The notes under the pieces: generated by a model
What the model saw: only the letters and a program-made list of their open reading frames with translations
What the model was told of the DNA's origin: nothing
The model's database searches: none
Translations under genes and position numbers: made by a program
Origin: Cellulomonas hominis
GTDB lineage: Bacteria > Actinomycetota > Actinomycetes > Actinomycetales > Cellulomonadaceae
DNA length: 64,000 nucleotides
Reading direction: 5' to 3'
NCBI RefSeq assembly: GCF_014201095.1
Contig: NZ_JACHDN010000001.1
Coordinates: 1,488,001-1,552,000 of the forward strand
Shown here: positions 1 to 9,793 of the stretch, one piece after another
Layout: every line of letters begins with the position of its first letter
Position numbering within the stretch: position 1 is the stretch's first letter

Positions 1-628
1 ACTTCGCGCCGTCGAAGCCCGACTCGCGGCGGCCGTGCAGACGGGCGAGGCCGTCGATGACCTGCTGCTCGTCGTGCGGCTGCGCCCAGCGCAGGTACTC
101 GCGGGCACCCATGCGGACCCAGTAGCCGGCGTCGACGGCGGCGAGCTTCTTGGTGCCGACGACGCCCGCGTCGGCCTCCTCGACGGCGGCCTTGAGCTCG
201 GGCGTCATCTCGGTGCCGGCGGCGATCCAGTAGGAGAAGGAGTCCTCGACCGTCACCTCGAAGGGCACGGTCAGGTCGAGCACGTCCTGCAGGCGCGGGC
301 CGGGGCCGGGCAGGCCGGACTGCTGGACGGCGGTGCCGGGCTCGGAGTCCAGCGCCTCCAGGAGGGCGGCGGCGAGGTCGCGGCTCGCGTCGCCGGAGCC
401 CCCGACGGTCTGCAGGGCGAGCAGCACGACGCCGTCGGCGCGGTGCAGGGCGGCCCAGCCGTCGGGCAGCACGGTGGTGACCGTGACGTCGCGGGCGCCG
501 TGCTCGGCGGTGGTGCGGGCGGTCGCGGTGGCGGCGGGGACGAGCTCGCGCAGGGCGACCCAGTCGGGCTCACCGGGGAGACCCTCGAAGGGGCGCAGCA
601 CGAACTCGACGGAGGATGCGGAGGCCAT
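1..628 (-). CDS. DUF5926 family protein, 3' end outside window
   Basis: The visible part encodes about 209 residues beginning [21 protein letters not shown] and running off the left edge of the window. The motif [25 protein letters not shown] and the later segment with [15 protein letters not shown] match my memory of the actinobacterial DUF5926 family, whose biochemical role is unknown; older annotations sometimes label it SecA-like without support. I see no membrane segment or signal peptide, so it should be cytoplasmic. The ATG start is followed at once by the conserved family sequence. The gene is divergent from the phosphoglucomutase gene, with an 84-base gap. Family assignment is fairly sure; function is not known. 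Confidence 0.8.
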   Translation of the reverse strand, partial: MASASSVEFVLRPFEGLPGEPDWVALRELVPAATATARTTAEHGARDVTVTTVLPDGWAALHRADGVVLLALQTVGGSGDASRDLAAALLEALDSEPGTAVQQSGLPGPGPRLQDVLDLTVPFEVTVEDSFSYWIAAGTEMTPELKAAVEEADAGVVGTKKLAAVDAGYWVRMGAREYLRWAQPHDEQQVIDGLARLHGRRESGFDGAK

Positions 629-712
629 GCCGACGAGGGTACCGGGCGCGCTCGTCCACAGGTTCCCTGCCCAGCCCGCCGCCGCGGCCGCTTCGGTGGC
701 AGGATCGACGCC

Positions 713-2383
713 ATGGACCCGCGCGCCGGAACCCCTGCCCAGCCCTCCGACCTGGTGGACGTCGACGCGATGCTCGCCGCGTACCACGACCGCCGTCCCG
801 ACCTGGACGACCCCGCGCAGCGCGTGGTGTTCGGCACCAGCGGGCACCGGGGGTCGAGCCTCGACGGCGCGTTCAACGAGGCGCACATCGTGGCGATCAC
901 CGCGGCGATCGTCGAGTACCGGCGGGCCCAGGGCACCGACGGCCCCCTGTTCATCGGGCGGGACACCCACGGGCTGTCGCTGCCCGCGTGGAGCACGGCG
1001 CTCGAGGTGCTGGCCGCCGCCGGCGTCGAGGTGCGGGTGGACGCCCGGGACTCGTGGACGCCGACCCCGGCCGTCTCGCACGCGATCCTGCTGCACAACG
1101 GCGCGGCGACCTCCGAGGGCGTGCGCGCGTCGGGCCCGGGCCTGGCCGACGGCATCGTCGTCACCCCGTCGCACAACCCGCCCCGGGACGGCGGCTTCAA
1201 GTACAACCCGCCGCACGGCGGTCCCGCGGGGTCCGAGGCGACCTCCTGGATCGCGGACCGCGCGAACGAGCTGCTGGCCGGCGGCGTGGACCGCGTGCCC
1301 CGCGTGAGCCTGGACGCCGCGCTCGCCGCCGACACCACGCGCAAGCACGACTACCTCGGCGCGTACGTCGACGACCTGGTGCACGTGCTCGACCTGGACG
1401 CGATCCGGTCGGCGGGCGTGCGGATCGGCGCGGACCCGCTGGGCGGCGCGTCCGTCGAGTACTGGGGCGCCATCGCCGAGCGGTACGGGCTGGACCTCAC
1501 CGTCGTGAACCCGCGGGTCGACCCGCAGTGGTCGTTCATGACGCTCGACTGGGACGGCAAGATCCGGATGGACTGCTCGTCGCCGTCCGCGATGGCCTCG
1601 CTGGTCACCGCGATGGGCGGGGACGCCCCGTTCGACATCGCCACCGGCAACGACGCGGACTCCGACCGGCACGGCATCGTCACCCCCGACGCCGGGCTGA
1701 TGAACCCGAACCACTACCTCGCGGTGGCGATCCGCTACCTGTACTCCGGCGCCCGCCCCGGCTGGCCGGCGGACGCGGCGATCGGCAAGACGCTGGTGTC
1801 GTCCTCGCTGATCGACCGGGTCGCCCGCTCCCTCGACCGGCGGCTGCTGGAGGTGCCGGTCGGCTTCAAGTGGTTCGTCCCCGGGCTGCTGGACGGCTCG
1901 GTCGGGTTCGGCGGCGAGGAGTCCGCGGGGGCGTCGTTCCTGCGCACCGACGGCTCCGTGTGGACCACCGACAAGGACGGGATCATCCTCGCGCTGCTCG
2001 CGTCCGAGATCCTCGCGACCACCGGGCGGTCGCCGTCGCAGCACCACGCCGACCTCGTCGCGGAGTTCGGCGAGTCCTGGTACGCCCGGGTGGACGCGCC
2101 CGCGACGCTCGAGCAGAAGGCCACGCTCGGGAAGCTGTCCCCGGAGCAGGTCACGGCCACCACGCTCGCGGGCGAGGAGATCACGGCGAAGCTCACCGCC
2201 GCGCCCGGGAACGGCGCCGCGATCGGCGGGCTCAAGGTCACCACCGAGAACGCCTGGTTCGCCGCCCGGCCGTCCGGGACCGAGAACGTGTACAAGATCT
2301 ACGCCGAGTCCTTCGCCGGGCCGGAGCACCTCGCCCAGGTGCAGGAGGCCGCCAAGGAGGTCGTCTCGGACGCACTGGGCTGA
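713..2383 (+). CDS. pgm: phosphoglucomutase, alpha-D-glucose specific
   Basis: A 556-residue enzyme interconverting glucose 1-phosphate and glucose 6-phosphate, linking glycogen and nucleotide-sugar synthesis with glycolysis. The catalytic phosphoserine loop TPSHNP is at 151-156 (Ser153), the magnesium loop DADSDR at 314-319, the sugar-binding loop GEES at 401-404, and the C-terminal phosphate loop ARPSGTEN near 516. Length fits the family (about 545 residues). The ATG at 713 lies 7 bases after a CAGGAT hexamer (700-705) with no Shine-Dalgarno, so the transcript may be leaderless (inference). An open reading frame extends far upstream, but that part is a G+C-bias artefact antisense to the DUF5926 gene. 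Confidence 0.96.
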   Translation: MDPRAGTPAQPSDLVDVDAMLAAYHDRRPDLDDPAQRVVFGTSGHRGSSLDGAFNEAHIVAITAAIVEYRRAQGTDGPLFIGRDTHGLSLPAWSTALEVLAAAGVEVRVDARDSWTPTPAVSHAILLHNGAATSEGVRASGPGLADGIVVTPSHNPPRDGGFKYNPPHGGPAGSEATSWIADRANELLAGGVDRVPRVSLDAALAADTTRKHDYLGAYVDDLVHVLDLDAIRSAGVRIGADPLGGASVEYWGAIAERYGLDLTVVNPRVDPQWSFMTLDWDGKIRMDCSSPSAMASLVTAMGGDAPFDIATGNDADSDRHGIVTPDAGLMNPNHYLAVAIRYLYSGARPGWPADAAIGKTLVSSSLIDRVARSLDRRLLEVPVGFKWFVPGLLDGSVGFGGEESAGASFLRTDGSVWTTDKDGIILALLASEILATTGRSPSQHHADLVAEFGESWYARVDAPATLEQKATLGKLSPEQVTATTLAGEEITAKLTAAPGNGAAIGGLKVTTENAWFAARPSGTENVYKIYAESFAGPEHLAQVQEAAKEVVSDALG

Positions 2384-2447
2384 TCGCGGCGCGGCGCGCG
2401 GCGCGGTTCCCGTGCGCGGGCCAGGGCGCGGGGACGGGCCCTGGCAG

Positions 2448-2494
<47 letters not shown>

Positions 2495-2683
2495 AAAAGC
2501 GTGGCCCGCGGACCGGGCCCGGTCCTAGCCTCGACGCGGGCCCGCACGGGGCCCGGCCCGGTCGCCGTCCGCGAGCGGAGCCATCACAGAGAGCCCGATG
2601 CCAGAGGACGGTCCAGGTGCCGGCGAGCGGATCCGTCCGCTCCCACACGAACGCCCACTGGAACCCGTGCAAGGAGCATCATC

Positions 2684-3427
2684 GTGTTCGACCTCCGTCT
2701 CTTCTCCATCCGTGAGTCCCGCCACCGCATCCACAACCCCCTGACCGAGCGGCAGCTCGCCGGTTTCGGTGCCAGGCTCGGCATCACCGGCGCGCACGTC
2801 CTCGACCTGGCGTGCGGGTCCGGTGAGCTGCTGTCCACCTGGGCGCGCGACCACCGGGTCACCGGGGTGGGTGTGGACCTCAACCCCGACTTCGTCGCGT
2901 CCGCCCGGGCCCGCGCCGCCGAGCTGGGCGTGGACGACGCGGTCCGGTTCGTCGAGGCCGACGCCTCCGGGTACGTCGCGGACGCCCCCGTCGACGTCGC
3001 GGCCTGCGTCGGGGCCACCTGGATCGGCGGCGGGGTGCCCGGCACGATCGACCTGCTGAACCGGAGCCTGACCCCCGGCGGGATGCTGCTGGTCGGCGAG
3101 CCGTACTGGCGCACCGTCCCCGGCACCCCCGAGGAGGTCGCCGGGTGCGGGGTCTCCTCCGCCGACGAGTACCTGACCCTGCCCGGCCTGCTGGCCTCGT
3201 TCGGCGCGCTGGGCTACGACGTCGTCGAGATGGTCTGCGCGACCGAGGAGTCCTGGGACCGGTACATGGCACCCCAGTGGCTGAGCATGCGCCGCTGGGC
3301 CGACGCGCACCCGGACCACGACCTGCACGACGAGGTCCGCCGCCTGCTGGCGACCGAGCCGCAGCAGTACGCGGCCTTCATGCGGGTGCACTTCGGGTGG
3401 GGCGTGTTCGCGCTGATCGCCCGGTAG
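2684..3427 (+). CDS. class I SAM-dependent methyltransferase
   Basis: A 247-residue protein with the SAM-binding motif I DLACGSG at 41-47 after VL, followed by the acidic end of strand 2 (GVDLN) and a motif II/III region (FVEADAS, VDVAACVGATWIGGG). This is a Rossmann-type methyltransferase of the Methyltransf_25/11 kind; the substrate cannot be read from sequence. The GTG start is chosen because AAGGAG (2671-2676) sits 7 bases upstream and the residues before it are low-complexity. It is a stand-alone gene followed by a strong hairpin. No membrane segment is visible, so it is probably cytoplasmic. Confidence 0.88.
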   Translation: MFDLRLFSIRESRHRIHNPLTERQLAGFGARLGITGAHVLDLACGSGELLSTWARDHRVTGVGVDLNPDFVASARARAAELGVDDAVRFVEADASGYVADAPVDVAACVGATWIGGGVPGTIDLLNRSLTPGGMLLVGEPYWRTVPGTPEEVAGCGVSSADEYLTLPGLLASFGALGYDVVEMVCATEESWDRYMAPQWLSMRRWADAHPDHDLHDEVRRLLATEPQQYAAFMRVHFGWGVFALIAR

Positions 3428-3442
3428 CCCGACGGCCACGCC

Positions 3443-3475
3443 AGGCCGGGCGTGCGGGACGCGCCCGCCCGGCCT
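3443..3475 (+). terminator. hairpin after methyltransferase gene
   Basis: A perfect 10-bp inverted repeat, AGGCCGGGCG (3443-3452) and CGCCCGGCCT (3466-3475), with a 13-base loop, begins 15 bases after the methyltransferase stop. There is no T-tract, as is common in high-G+C actinobacteria. The right arm abuts TAGCGT, a possible -10 for the next small gene, so the region may both end one transcript and start another. Confidence 0.55.
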
Positions 3476-3513
3476 AGCGTGGGCGCCCCGGACGAGCAGC
3501 GAAGGAGCGCCCG

Positions 3514-3693
3514 ATGAGCGAGAGCACCCCGGACCGCGAGGACGCACCGGTCCCCGCCGACACCCCGGACGCCGTGACGGACCCCGACGTGGACGAGGTC
3601 CGCGACGCGGAGGTCTCCGACGAGGAGGTCGCCCGGTCGATGCCCGACCCGGGCACGAGCGACGCGGACCCGGCGTCCTTCCTCAACCCCTGA
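3514..3693 (+). CDS. small acidic hypothetical protein
   Basis: A 59-residue, strongly acidic, probably disordered protein (starts MSESTPDREDAPVPADTP, ends PASFLNP), rich in Asp, Glu, Pro and Thr and lacking Cys or hydrophobic segments. The start is supported by GAAGGAG (3501-3507) 6 bases upstream of ATG. A TAGCGT hexamer around 3475-3480 may be its -10. Small acidic proteins like this are common in Cellulomonas-type genomes without known role. I do not recognise a domain. Confidence 0.7.
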   Translation: MSESTPDREDAPVPADTPDAVTDPDVDEVRDAEVSDEEVARSMPDPGTSDADPASFLNP

Positions 3694-3813
3694 CCGCCGG
3701 CTGCTCCCGCCGGCCCCTCGAGGTGAGGGGGCACCCCGCGAGCAGCGGCGGCATGACGCGACCCACCCCGGATGCACGCAGGATGCCCCGCGGCGCAGCG
3801 AGCGCGCTCGGCG

Positions 3814-4110
3814 TCAGTCCCCCTCGGACATGACCAGGTCCGCGTACTCCGGGTGGTCGGCGACGTACCGCCGCACGAACGGGCACAGCGGGACGATCCG
3901 CTCGCCCGCCGCCCGGACGGCGTCCAGCGCCGCCGCGACCAGCGTCGAGCCGATGCCCTGGCCCCCGTACGCGGCGTCGACCTCGGTGTGCGTGAAGACG
4001 ACCACGCCCGGGCGCCGCCGGTAGGCCGCGACGCCGAGGACGGTGCCGTCGGGGGCGAGCGCCTCGAACCGGTGGTGGTCGGGCGCGTCGACGACGGTGG
4101 GGTCCGGCAT
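3814..4110 (-). CDS. GNAT-like N-acetyltransferase (COG2388/YjdJ type)
   Basis: A 98-residue single-domain protein. The core VVVFTHTEVDAAYGGQGIGSTLV resembles the short N-acetyltransferase domain of the COG2388 group: the acetyl-CoA loop Y-G-G-Q-G-I-G-S is at about 49-56, and the C-terminal segment CPFVRRYVADHPEY is typical of the group. It probably transfers an acetyl group from acetyl-CoA to an unknown small molecule or protein. The ATG at 4110 is preferred; an upstream in-frame start at 4143 would add residues without similarity and come close to the divergent transporter gene. Confidence 0.85.
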   Translation of the reverse strand: MPDPTVVDAPDHHRFEALAPDGTVLGVAAYRRRPGVVVFTHTEVDAAYGGQGIGSTLVAAALDAVRAAGERIVPLCPFVRRYVADHPEYADLVMSEGD

Positions 4111-4187
4111 GGCCTCAGTGTGCGCCGCGGGGCGTCGGTTCACCCGCCGTCCGCACCCGTGTCACCGGCAGGTGCCAGACTGTCCGG

Positions 4188-5465
4188 GTGCTGGGGCCCT
4201 ACCGTGACGTGCTCTCCCGTCCGGGGGCGCTGGCGTTCTCCTCCGCCGGGGTGATCGCCCGGCTGCCGATGTCCATGGTGGGCATCGGCATCGTGCTGAT
4301 GATCGAGGCGCTCTACGACTCGTACGGCCTCGCCGGCAGCGTGTCGGCCGCGTACGTGCTGGCGCAGGCGGTCTGCTCGCCGCCGCTGGCCCGCCTCGTC
4401 GACCAGCACGGGCAGGCGCGCGTCATGCGTCCCGCGATCGCCGTGTCCGCGACCGGCCTGGTGACGCTCGTGCTGAGCGCCGCCGCCGGCGCGCCGGTCT
4501 GGACGCTCTACGTGACGGCGATCGTGGTCGGCTCGACCATCGGGTCGTTCGGGGCGCTGGTCCGGGCGCGGTGGTCGCACGTGCTCGACGACCCGCGCGC
4601 CCTGCACACCGCGTACTCGCTGGAGTCGGCGCTGGACGAGCTCGTGTTCGTCGTCGGGCCGATCCTCGCCACGACCCTGGCGACGGCGGTGGCGCCCTCC
4701 GCCGGGCTGGTCGTGCCGGTGGTCGGCATGGTGCTCGGCGGGCTGTGGTTCCTCGCCCAGCGCGGCACGCAGCCGCCGCCGCACCCGCGGACCGAGCTCC
4801 CCGCCGGCCCGGACGGCACGCCCGCGCGGCGGGTGTCGGTCATGCGGTCCGGCGGCATGGTCGTGCTCGCGATCGTGTTCGTCGCCATGGGCGCGATCTT
4901 CGGGGCCACCGACGTGAGCACGGTCGCGTTCGCCGAGGAGGCCGGGCGCCCGGGACTCGCGGGCGTGGCGCTCGCGGTGTTCGCCTGCGGGTCGATGATC
5001 TCGGGGCTGCTCTACGGCGCGCGGCACTGGGTGACCCCGCTGTGGCGGCGGTTCGCGATCGGCATGGTGGCCCTGGCGATCGGCGCCTCGCTGTTCGTGC
5101 TGGTCAGCTCGATGGCGATGCTGTCGGTCGTCATGTTCGTCGCCGGGTTCGCCATCGCGCCGACGCTCGTCAACGGCAACGGGCTGGTGCAGCACTTCGT
5201 CCCGCGGGAGCGGCTGACCGAGGGGCTGACCTGGGTCGGGACGTCGCTCGGCGTCGGGGTGTCGCTCGGCTCGTGGGTCGCGGGCTCGCTGATCGACCGG
5301 CAGGGCTCGCACGGCGGGTACCTGGTGGTCGTGGCGTCCGCCGGGCTGGCGGTCGTGGCCGTGCTCGCCTCGCTGCGCACGCTGCGCGCGGGCACGGCGG
5401 ACCTGGGGACGGTCGACGCCGCCGAGACCGCCGCCCCGGCGGCACCGGAGGACGGCGCCCGCTGA
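4188..5465 (+). CDS. MFS transporter, exporter-like
   Basis: A 425-residue integral membrane protein with about twelve hydrophobic segments in two halves separated by a polar loop (around 195-220). It resembles the drug/metabolite exporter type of the major facilitator superfamily, a proton-driven carrier. The motif A region between helices 2 and 3 reads RLVDQHGQARVMRP, a D-x2-G-x3 variant. The GTG start at 4188 lies 6 bases after CAGACT (4176-4181), suggesting a leaderless transcript. It is divergent from the acetyltransferase gene; no ligand can be inferred. Confidence 0.88.
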   Translation: MLGPYRDVLSRPGALAFSSAGVIARLPMSMVGIGIVLMIEALYDSYGLAGSVSAAYVLAQAVCSPPLARLVDQHGQARVMRPAIAVSATGLVTLVLSAAAGAPVWTLYVTAIVVGSTIGSFGALVRARWSHVLDDPRALHTAYSLESALDELVFVVGPILATTLATAVAPSAGLVVPVVGMVLGGLWFLAQRGTQPPPHPRTELPAGPDGTPARRVSVMRSGGMVVLAIVFVAMGAIFGATDVSTVAFAEEAGRPGLAGVALAVFACGSMISGLLYGARHWVTPLWRRFAIGMVALAIGASLFVLVSSMAMLSVVMFVAGFAIAPTLVNGNGLVQHFVPRERLTEGLTWVGTSLGVGVSLGSWVAGSLIDRQGSHGGYLVVVASAGLAVVAVLASLRTLRAGTADLGTVDAAETAAPAAPEDGAR

Positions 5466-5487
5466 GGACGCCGCCCCGGGCCGGTCG

Positions 5488-8400
5488 TCAGCGCAGCACG
5501 CGCGGCGCCCCCTGGTCGTCCTGCGCCCCGGCCCGGCGGCGCTCGGCGAAGATGCCGAGGACCAGCAGCAGCCCGCCCGCCGCGAGCAGCGTGAGCAGCC
5601 ACGGCCCGGCGGAGATCGTCCGGCCGATCTGCGCCGCGAACACGCTGACCACCGCGACCGGCAGCGCCGCGGCGCCCACCACCAGCGGGGCGCGGAGCAG
5701 CTGCCGGGCGCCGAGCAGCATGAAGCCGAGCGCGAGCACGACGACGAGGATCGCCCGCCACGTCATCGGGTCGGTCCAGATCGCCAGCATCGACGGGCCG
5801 AGCGTCGCCAGGACGCCGGGGGTGAGCGTCGCGACCGACCCCTCGTAGCCGACCGGCCAGCCGGCGGCGGAGCGGCGGGCGGGGGTCGCGGGGGTCGCGG
5901 GGGTCGCGCGGTCCGCGAGCGACGCGCGCAGGGCCACCAGGCCCATCGCGGTCAGCGCCAGGCCGAGCGGCAGGGCGAACACCTCGACGCGCAGCAGCCG
6001 GGTGCTCCACGCGCCGATCGCCCAGGCGAGGCCGCCGAGCCACAGGAACCAGCCCGGCGGAAGCACGAGGGCGGACGGGGAGGCGGGGGAGTCCGGGGCG
6101 GCCGGGCCCGCCGGACGGGGGCGGGCGACGTCGGCGCGGACCGCCAGCACCGCCAGCGCGAGCAGCCCGAGCTCGACGACCCAGCCGGTCCACACGGCCG
6201 CCCACGAGGGGCGGACCGCGACGAGCACCCCGACCGTGCCCGCGACGAGCGCGGGGCCGAGTGCCCAGCGGCGCAGCAGCGCGGCGCGGTCGTCGGCGGA
6301 CCGGCGGGCGAGCAGCCGGCAGGCCGCCCCGAGCAGCACCGCGCCGGCGAGCGACCACAGGAGCGCGACGCCGAACAGCCGGGCGTCGCCGGCGGGCGAC
6401 CCCTGGGGGGTGCTCGCGGCGAGGTGGGCGGACCGCACGGCACCGGCGAGCGCCGCGACGGCCGCGCCGCCGAGCAGCGCGTCGGTGAGGACGCGCAGGG
6501 CGCGGGCCCGGGGCGCCGGGCCGGCCGCGCGGTCGGCGTCGGGGTCGGCGTCGGCGTCGGCGAGCACCGCCACGCCCACCGCGAGCGCCGCGCACGCCAG
6601 CAGCACCGCCGACCGGAGGCCGGTCTCGCGCCCGAGGACCGCGAGCAGCAGCGTCGGCGCGACGAGCAGCGCGGTGCCCGACTGCACCAGCGGCCGCCAG
6701 CCGTCGGCCCGGCGGGACAGCAGGGTGCCGACCACGACCGCGGCGAGCGCGGGCGGCACGGTGTAGGCCTCGACCAGCCCGACCTCCCACCACGCGAGCG
6801 CCGACCAGACGACCCCGGTCCACAGCGCGGCGGAGGCCCACCAGACCGGGCGCCGGTCGGGCCGCCGGGCGACGGCCGTGCCGCCCGCGGCGAGGATCGC
6901 GCACACCACGAGGACGGTGCCGGCACCCGTGCTGTCCCGTGCGATCGCGAGCAGCAGCGCGACGGCGCCGGTCGCGGCGGCCGCGGCCTCGAGCGCGACC
7001 CGGGCGTGCTCGGCGGGCACGTCCAGCGCCCGGCGGCGCAGGCGGCCGGCGACGGGCGGGGCGGCGACCGCCGCGGCGGCGGCCAGCACGGCGACGACCG
7101 GCAGCAGCACCGGGGACGCCGACCCGGGCAGCAGCACGGCGCCCGCGCAGATGAGGGCGACGGCGAGGGTCGGCACCACGAGGGCGGCGGCGAGCACGCG
7201 CAGCCAGGCGGGGACCGGGCGCACCCGGGTGTCGAGCAGCACGCCCTCGAGCACCAGCAGCGCGGCCGCGGCGCCGGCCGACCACCACGTCCGGTCGGCG
7301 GCCACCGCCACGACGGCGACCCCGGCCGGGACCACGGCGACCGCCAGGACGGCCAGCCACGTGTCGCGGCCGACGCGCGGGACGACCGTCAGCACCACCG
7401 CGGCCACGGTCAGGGCGACCGAGACGCCGCCCGCCACCCCGAAGCCGTCCCAGCCGAGCCACCCCAGCAGCACGGCGAGGACCGCCCCGGCGTAGGCCGC
7501 GCCGGCCGCCACGAGGACGCCGCGCAGGTCGGCCGTCACGAGCCGCCGGGTGCGGAGCAGCAGCACGACCGCGGCGACGGCGCCGAGGGCCGCGGTCGGG
7601 CGGGACACCCAGGAGAGGGCGGTGAGGAACGCGAGCTGGGCGAACGCGGCGGCGACCAGGGTCGCCCGCCACGGTGTCGCCGCCGCCGGGACCGCGCCCG
7701 CGGTCGGCGGCTCCGTGCCCGCGTCCCGGGAGGGCAGGCGGCGGGCGGCCTCCACCAGCAGCACCGCGAGCACCAGCTCCCCGACGAGCAGAGCGGGCGA
7801 CCACGGGTGCAGCAGCCCGGTCGCCGCGGCGACCGCGAGCACGACGGCCGCCGGCAGGCACGCGCGGCCGAACGCGACGACGGCCGGCGGGCGCACGACG
7901 GGGACGAGCGCGGGGCCGCCGACGCCGCCGGGCAGGCCGCTGCCGGGCAGGCCCGCGCCCGGCACGCCAGCGATCCCCGCGGGCACCGCCCCGGGCCACG
8001 GCCGGTGCCGCACCGGCGCGAGCGGGATCCGCCCGATCGCCGCGAGGGCCCCGGCCAGCACCGCGAGCGCGAGCACCGGCCCGACCCCCGAGCCGCCCGC
8101 CTCGGCGAACGCGGCGGGGCCCAGCAGGTCCGGGACGGGCGCGCCCAGCGCCCCGAGCAGGGCGAGCGTCGAGCCGGTCCCCGCCACCGCGCCCGGCACG
8201 GTCGCGAGCACGAGCGCGACCCAGCCGCCGGTGACCCGCGCCCGGTAGAGCACGTCGGTCGCGGTCGGCGTCCCGCCGGCGAGCGGCAGCGCGACCAGCA
8301 GCGTCCACGCGCCCGCGCCGGCGACCGGGCCCGCCCCGCCCCCGGAGGGCACCGCCCCGATCGCGGCGACCACCGCACCGAGCACGGTGAGCGCGCCCGA

Positions 8401-9570
8401 CGCGGACGTCCACGCCGCCGCCTGCCCGGAGCGCGTCTGCACCGCCGCGACGGCGGCGGCGAGCAGCAGCCCGACCGCGATGCCGCCCGAGTCCCAGCCG
8501 CGCACCGGCGACGGCAGCGCCACCGTGGCGGCCAGCGCGGCGACGAGCAGGACGGCGGCGGCCAGCACGAGCAGCCCGTCCAGCGCCGGGGACGACCGCT
8601 CGAACCGCCCGGCCACGGCGCGCCCGAGCGGCACGCGGACCAGGGTCACGAGGCCGGCGGCGAGCAGCCCGAGGTGCCACGCCCACGGGCCCCCGACCGC
8701 CCCGGCGACGCAGAGCGGGACCAGCGGCAGCGCGAGCACGGCGACCGTCCACGAGCGGACCCGCGCCGCGAGCCCGGCGGCGGGCAGGCCGGTGCCGACC
8801 CCCGCCAGCAGCACCGCCAGCACGACCCACCGGGCCGGGGCGTCGGCGAGCTCCGCGACCACCCACGCGTCCACGACGGCGAGCGCGGCGACGAGGCCGC
8901 CCACCGCCTCCGCGGAGCCGCCGATGCCCGTGCGCCGCAGCACCAGCGTGCCCGCGGCCGCGCCGGCCGTGGCGAGGAGCAGCACGACCACGCGGGCGGC
9001 GGGCGCCTCGGCCAGCACGAAGAACGCGAACACCAGGGCCGCGGCGGCGACCAGGCCGGCGCCGGCGAGGGCGAAGAGGCGGGCGACGTCGAAGGGGCGC
9101 TCGGCGCGCGGGGCCGGGGCCGGGGCCGGGCCACGGAGGTACGGGGGGACCGGGAGGACCGGCGCGGCCGGGCCGGGCAGGGGTGCCGGCCGGCCGGCCG
9201 GGGCGAGGCTGGCGGGCTGCACCGGCGAGGGCTGCGCGGCGTGGGCCGGCTGCGCGGCGGCAACCGGCGGCACGGGCGCGGCGTCACCGTACGGCGCCCC
9301 CGGCACCCACGTCGACGCCCCCGGGACGCCGCCCGCCGCGCCCGCGGACCGCGCCTGCTGCGCCGCCCGCACGGCGTCGATCACCCGCTGCCGCTCGTCC
9401 AGCGCCCGCACCGCGGCCCGGGACGCCTCCGCGATCCGCGAGCCCTCCGCCCCGGCGAGGTCGAGCCCGCACCGGTCGCAGCGCGCGACCCGGAGCGTGG
9501 CGCCGCACGCGGCGCAGCGGGAGAAGTCGATGAGCTCGCGCCGCGCGGCGTCCGCCGAGGTCGTGTCCAC
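5488..9570 (-). CDS. very large membrane protein with N-terminal zinc ribbon (SCO7613 C-terminal domain type)
   Basis: A 1360-residue protein. The N terminus has a zinc ribbon, C19-x2-C22 and C31-x2-C34, followed by an Ala/Pro/Gln-rich linker (about 50-170) and then more than 1000 residues of almost continuous Ala/Val/Leu-rich hydrophobic helices (around thirty by eye). This is the layout of actinobacterial membrane proteins annotated by their SCO7613-like C-terminal domain; function unknown. The GTG start at 9570 is placed just before the conserved zinc ribbon; upstream in-frame sequence looks non-coding. It converges with the MFS gene, 22 bases apart. A role as envelope sensor or scaffold would be a guess. 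Confidence 0.85.
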   Translation of the reverse strand: MDTTSADAARRELIDFSRCAACGATLRVARCDRCGLDLAGAEGSRIAEASRAAVRALDERQRVIDAVRAAQQARSAGAAGGVPGASTWVPGAPYGDAAPVPPVAAAQPAHAAQPSPVQPASLAPAGRPAPLPGPAAPVLPVPPYLRGPAPAPAPRAERPFDVARLFALAGAGLVAAAALVFAFFVLAEAPAARVVVLLLATAGAAAGTLVLRRTGIGGSAEAVGGLVAALAVVDAWVVAELADAPARWVVLAVLLAGVGTGLPAAGLAARVRSWTVAVLALPLVPLCVAGAVGGPWAWHLGLLAAGLVTLVRVPLGRAVAGRFERSSPALDGLLVLAAAVLLVAALAATVALPSPVRGWDSGGIAVGLLLAAAVAAVQTRSGQAAAWTSASGALTVLGAVVAAIGAVPSGGGAGPVAGAGAWTLLVALPLAGGTPTATDVLYRARVTGGWVALVLATVPGAVAGTGSTLALLGALGAPVPDLLGPAAFAEAGGSGVGPVLALAVLAGALAAIGRIPLAPVRHRPWPGAVPAGIAGVPGAGLPGSGLPGGVGGPALVPVVRPPAVVAFGRACLPAAVVLAVAAATGLLHPWSPALLVGELVLAVLLVEAARRLPSRDAGTEPPTAGAVPAAATPWRATLVAAAFAQLAFLTALSWVSRPTAALGAVAAVVLLLRTRRLVTADLRGVLVAAGAAYAGAVLAVLLGWLGWDGFGVAGGVSVALTVAAVVLTVVPRVGRDTWLAVLAVAVVPAGVAVVAVAADRTWWSAGAAAALLVLEGVLLDTRVRPVPAWLRVLAAALVVPTLAVALICAGAVLLPGSASPVLLPVVAVLAAAAAVAAPPVAGRLRRRALDVPAEHARVALEAAAAATGAVALLLAIARDSTGAGTVLVVCAILAAGGTAVARRPDRRPVWWASAALWTGVVWSALAWWEVGLVEAYTVPPALAAVVVGTLLSRRADGWRPLVQSGTALLVAPTLLLAVLGRETGLRSAVLLACAALAVGVAVLADADADPDADRAAGPAPRARALRVLTDALLGGAAVAALAGAVRSAHLAASTPQGSPAGDARLFGVALLWSLAGAVLLGAACRLLARRSADDRAALLRRWALGPALVAGTVGVLVAVRPSWAAVWTGWVVELGLLALAVLAVRADVARPRPAGPAAPDSPASPSALVLPPGWFLWLGGLAWAIGAWSTRLLRVEVFALPLGLALTAMGLVALRASLADRATPATPATPARRSAAGWPVGYEGSVATLTPGVLATLGPSMLAIWTDPMTWRAILVVVLALGFMLLGARQLLRAPLVVGAAALPVAVVSVFAAQIGRTISAGPWLLTLLAAGGLLLVLGIFAERRRAGAQDDQGAPRVLR

Positions 9571-9793
9571 GTGCAGAGCGTGCCAGCCCGGGCGCCCCCG
9601 GGTGCGGCGTGCACAGTTCCTGCGCAGACTTTCACCAGGTCGCCCGTCGTCGGCGGACCCCGGCAGATCCCCCGCGGCCCCCCGGCCGACCCCGCGCGGC
9701 GCGGCCGGGGTGACGGACGAGACAGGCCCCGGAGTGGCGCCGCTCGAATCATGGGATGAATATGGCCGGACACGACAACGACAGGAGCGGGAC

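Noticed and set aside
5012..9759. Very long open frames on both strands across the large membrane-protein gene
   Set aside because: Repetitive Arg/Pro/Gly composition; only the 5488-9570 frame has a zinc ribbon and membrane helices.
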